Source of the DNA: Inquilinus limosus DSM 16000 | GTDB taxonomy: Bacteria; Pseudomonadota; Alphaproteobacteria; DSM-16000; Inquilinaceae | Direction: 5' to 3' | Assembly: GCF_000423185.1 (NCBI RefSeq) | Contig: NZ_AUHM01000025.1 | Coordinates: 62,001-126,000, forward strand | DNA: 64,000 bases | In this document: positions 63,635 through 64,000 of the stretch, one piece after another | How the letters are laid out: the number at the start of each line of letters is the position of its first letter | How positions within the stretch are numbered: the first letter of the stretch is position 1 | Program-made: the position numbers and the translations under genes | Notes under the pieces: generated by a model | Told to the model about the DNA's origin: nothing | Seen by the model: the letters and a program-made list of their open reading frames with translations, nothing else | The model's database searches: none

Positions 63635-64000
63635 ATGACCGACCACCGGACAGCCTCGACGGCGCCCGTTTCCCCGATTTCCGGCTGCGGCACCGTCTCC
63701 CGCCGGAAGCTGCTGCGGGCCGCAGCTGCCGCCGGCGCCATCGTCCCCTTCGCGCTGCCGGGCGGCCGGGCCCTGGCCCAGGGCGCCGCGCCGCGCCGGC
63801 TGAAGCTGGCCTGGAGCCAGACCGCGGTCTGCCAGTCGCCGATCTCGGTGGCGCTGAAGCGCGACTTCTTCGGCAAATACGGGCTGGAGGTGGAGCACAT
63901 CCAGTTCAGCGGCCCGACCGACCAGCTGCTGGAGGCGATCGCGACCGGGCACGCCGATGGCGGCATCGGCATGGCGCTGCGCTGGCTGAAGCCGCTGGAG
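63635..64000 (+). CDS. Tat-type ABC substrate-binding protein, SsuA/NMT1-like, copy 2, 5' part
   Basis: The frame is open from an ATG at 63635 to the window end, giving 122 residues. It has a twin-arginine signal (SRRKLLRAAAAAGAIVPFAL) and a mature part starting LKLAWSQTAVCQSPISVALK, with GPTDQLLEAIATGHADGGIG. It parallels copy 1 position by position, with about half of the first hundred mature residues alike by eye. The gene continues right of the window. AAGG sits about 5 bases before the ATG. An independent AT-rich promoter precedes it. Confidence 0.8.
   Translation, partial: MTDHRTASTAPVSPISGCGTVSRRKLLRAAAAAGAIVPFALPGGRALAQGAAPRRLKLAWSQTAVCQSPISVALKRDFFGKYGLEVEHIQFSGPTDQLLEAIATGHADGGIGMALRWLKPLE

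Overview
This is about 64 kb of very GC-rich DNA, apparently near 70 % GC, with sharply AT-rich islands only at a few promoters. It is densely packed with catabolic operons. Gene content (tripartite tricarboxylate transporter, DctB/DctD, NMT1-like and SsuA-like binding proteins, a CueR/CopA pair, many GntR regulators) and short hairpin repeats between genes suggest a soil or plant-associated alphaproteobacterium, perhaps Rhodospirillales. The genus is a guess. I saw no rRNA, tRNA, transposase, phage gene or CRISPR array. The window looks like chromosomal or chromid accessory metabolism.

Layout, left to right. (1) 1-571: end of a GH36-like alpha-galactosidase. (2) 713-8089: a GntR/FCD regulator divergent from a PdxA-like dehydrogenase, a TctC-TctB-TctA transporter, an MFS permease and a COG3618-type lactonase/amidohydrolase, probably for a sugar acid or lactone. 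(3) 8181-9540: a tandem-DUF1801 protein and a cytidine/guanine-deaminase-fold protein. (4) 9921-14870: an NMT1-like ABC transporter, an 8-oxoguanine-deaminase-like amidohydrolase and a 2-oxoglutarate/Fe(II) oxygenase behind a good sigma-54 promoter, probably for a nitrogen heterocycle. (5) 15249-22453: an orphan double-hotdog protein, a LysR/MFS/tartrate dehydrogenase locus, and an AraC regulator divergent from a NepI-like exporter.

(6) 22467-30218: an XRE-cupin regulator and a long leftward operon of a PotABCD-type transporter, a Rieske oxygenase with the bridging glutamate of carnitine/betaine oxygenases, and a PYROXD2-like flavoprotein. (7) 30491-31606: a HARP-like two-repeat protein and a candidate small RNA. 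(8) 31607-36229: DctD, DctB and a KgtP-like permease behind a near-perfect sigma-54 promoter with palindromic upstream sites. (9) 36447-39490: a CueR operator, copper ATPase CopA and CueR. (10) 39630-46726: a mannonate-dehydratase-like enzyme, a GntR regulator and a dipeptide-type ABC transporter, linked by a repeated operator.

(11) 46737-55977: a leftward operon of peptide-type ABC transporter, luciferase-like monooxygenase, two carboxymuconolactone-decarboxylase-fold proteins and a VOC protein, plus a nitroreductase. (12) 56283-64000: an Ssu/Sfn-like organosulfur operon (ABC transporter, DszC/SfnC-like flavoprotein, SsuD-like monooxygenase, a flavin reductase with an apparent frameshift, OsmC) followed by two tandem paralogous Tat-type binding proteins, the last cut by the window end.

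The common logic is one local regulator plus one transporter plus one to four enzymes per substrate. The least explained parts are the 23362-30218 oxygenase operon, the 9921-14870 nitrogen-heterocycle operon, the 46737-55137 monooxygenase operon, the double-hotdog protein and the candidate sRNA at 31415-31560.
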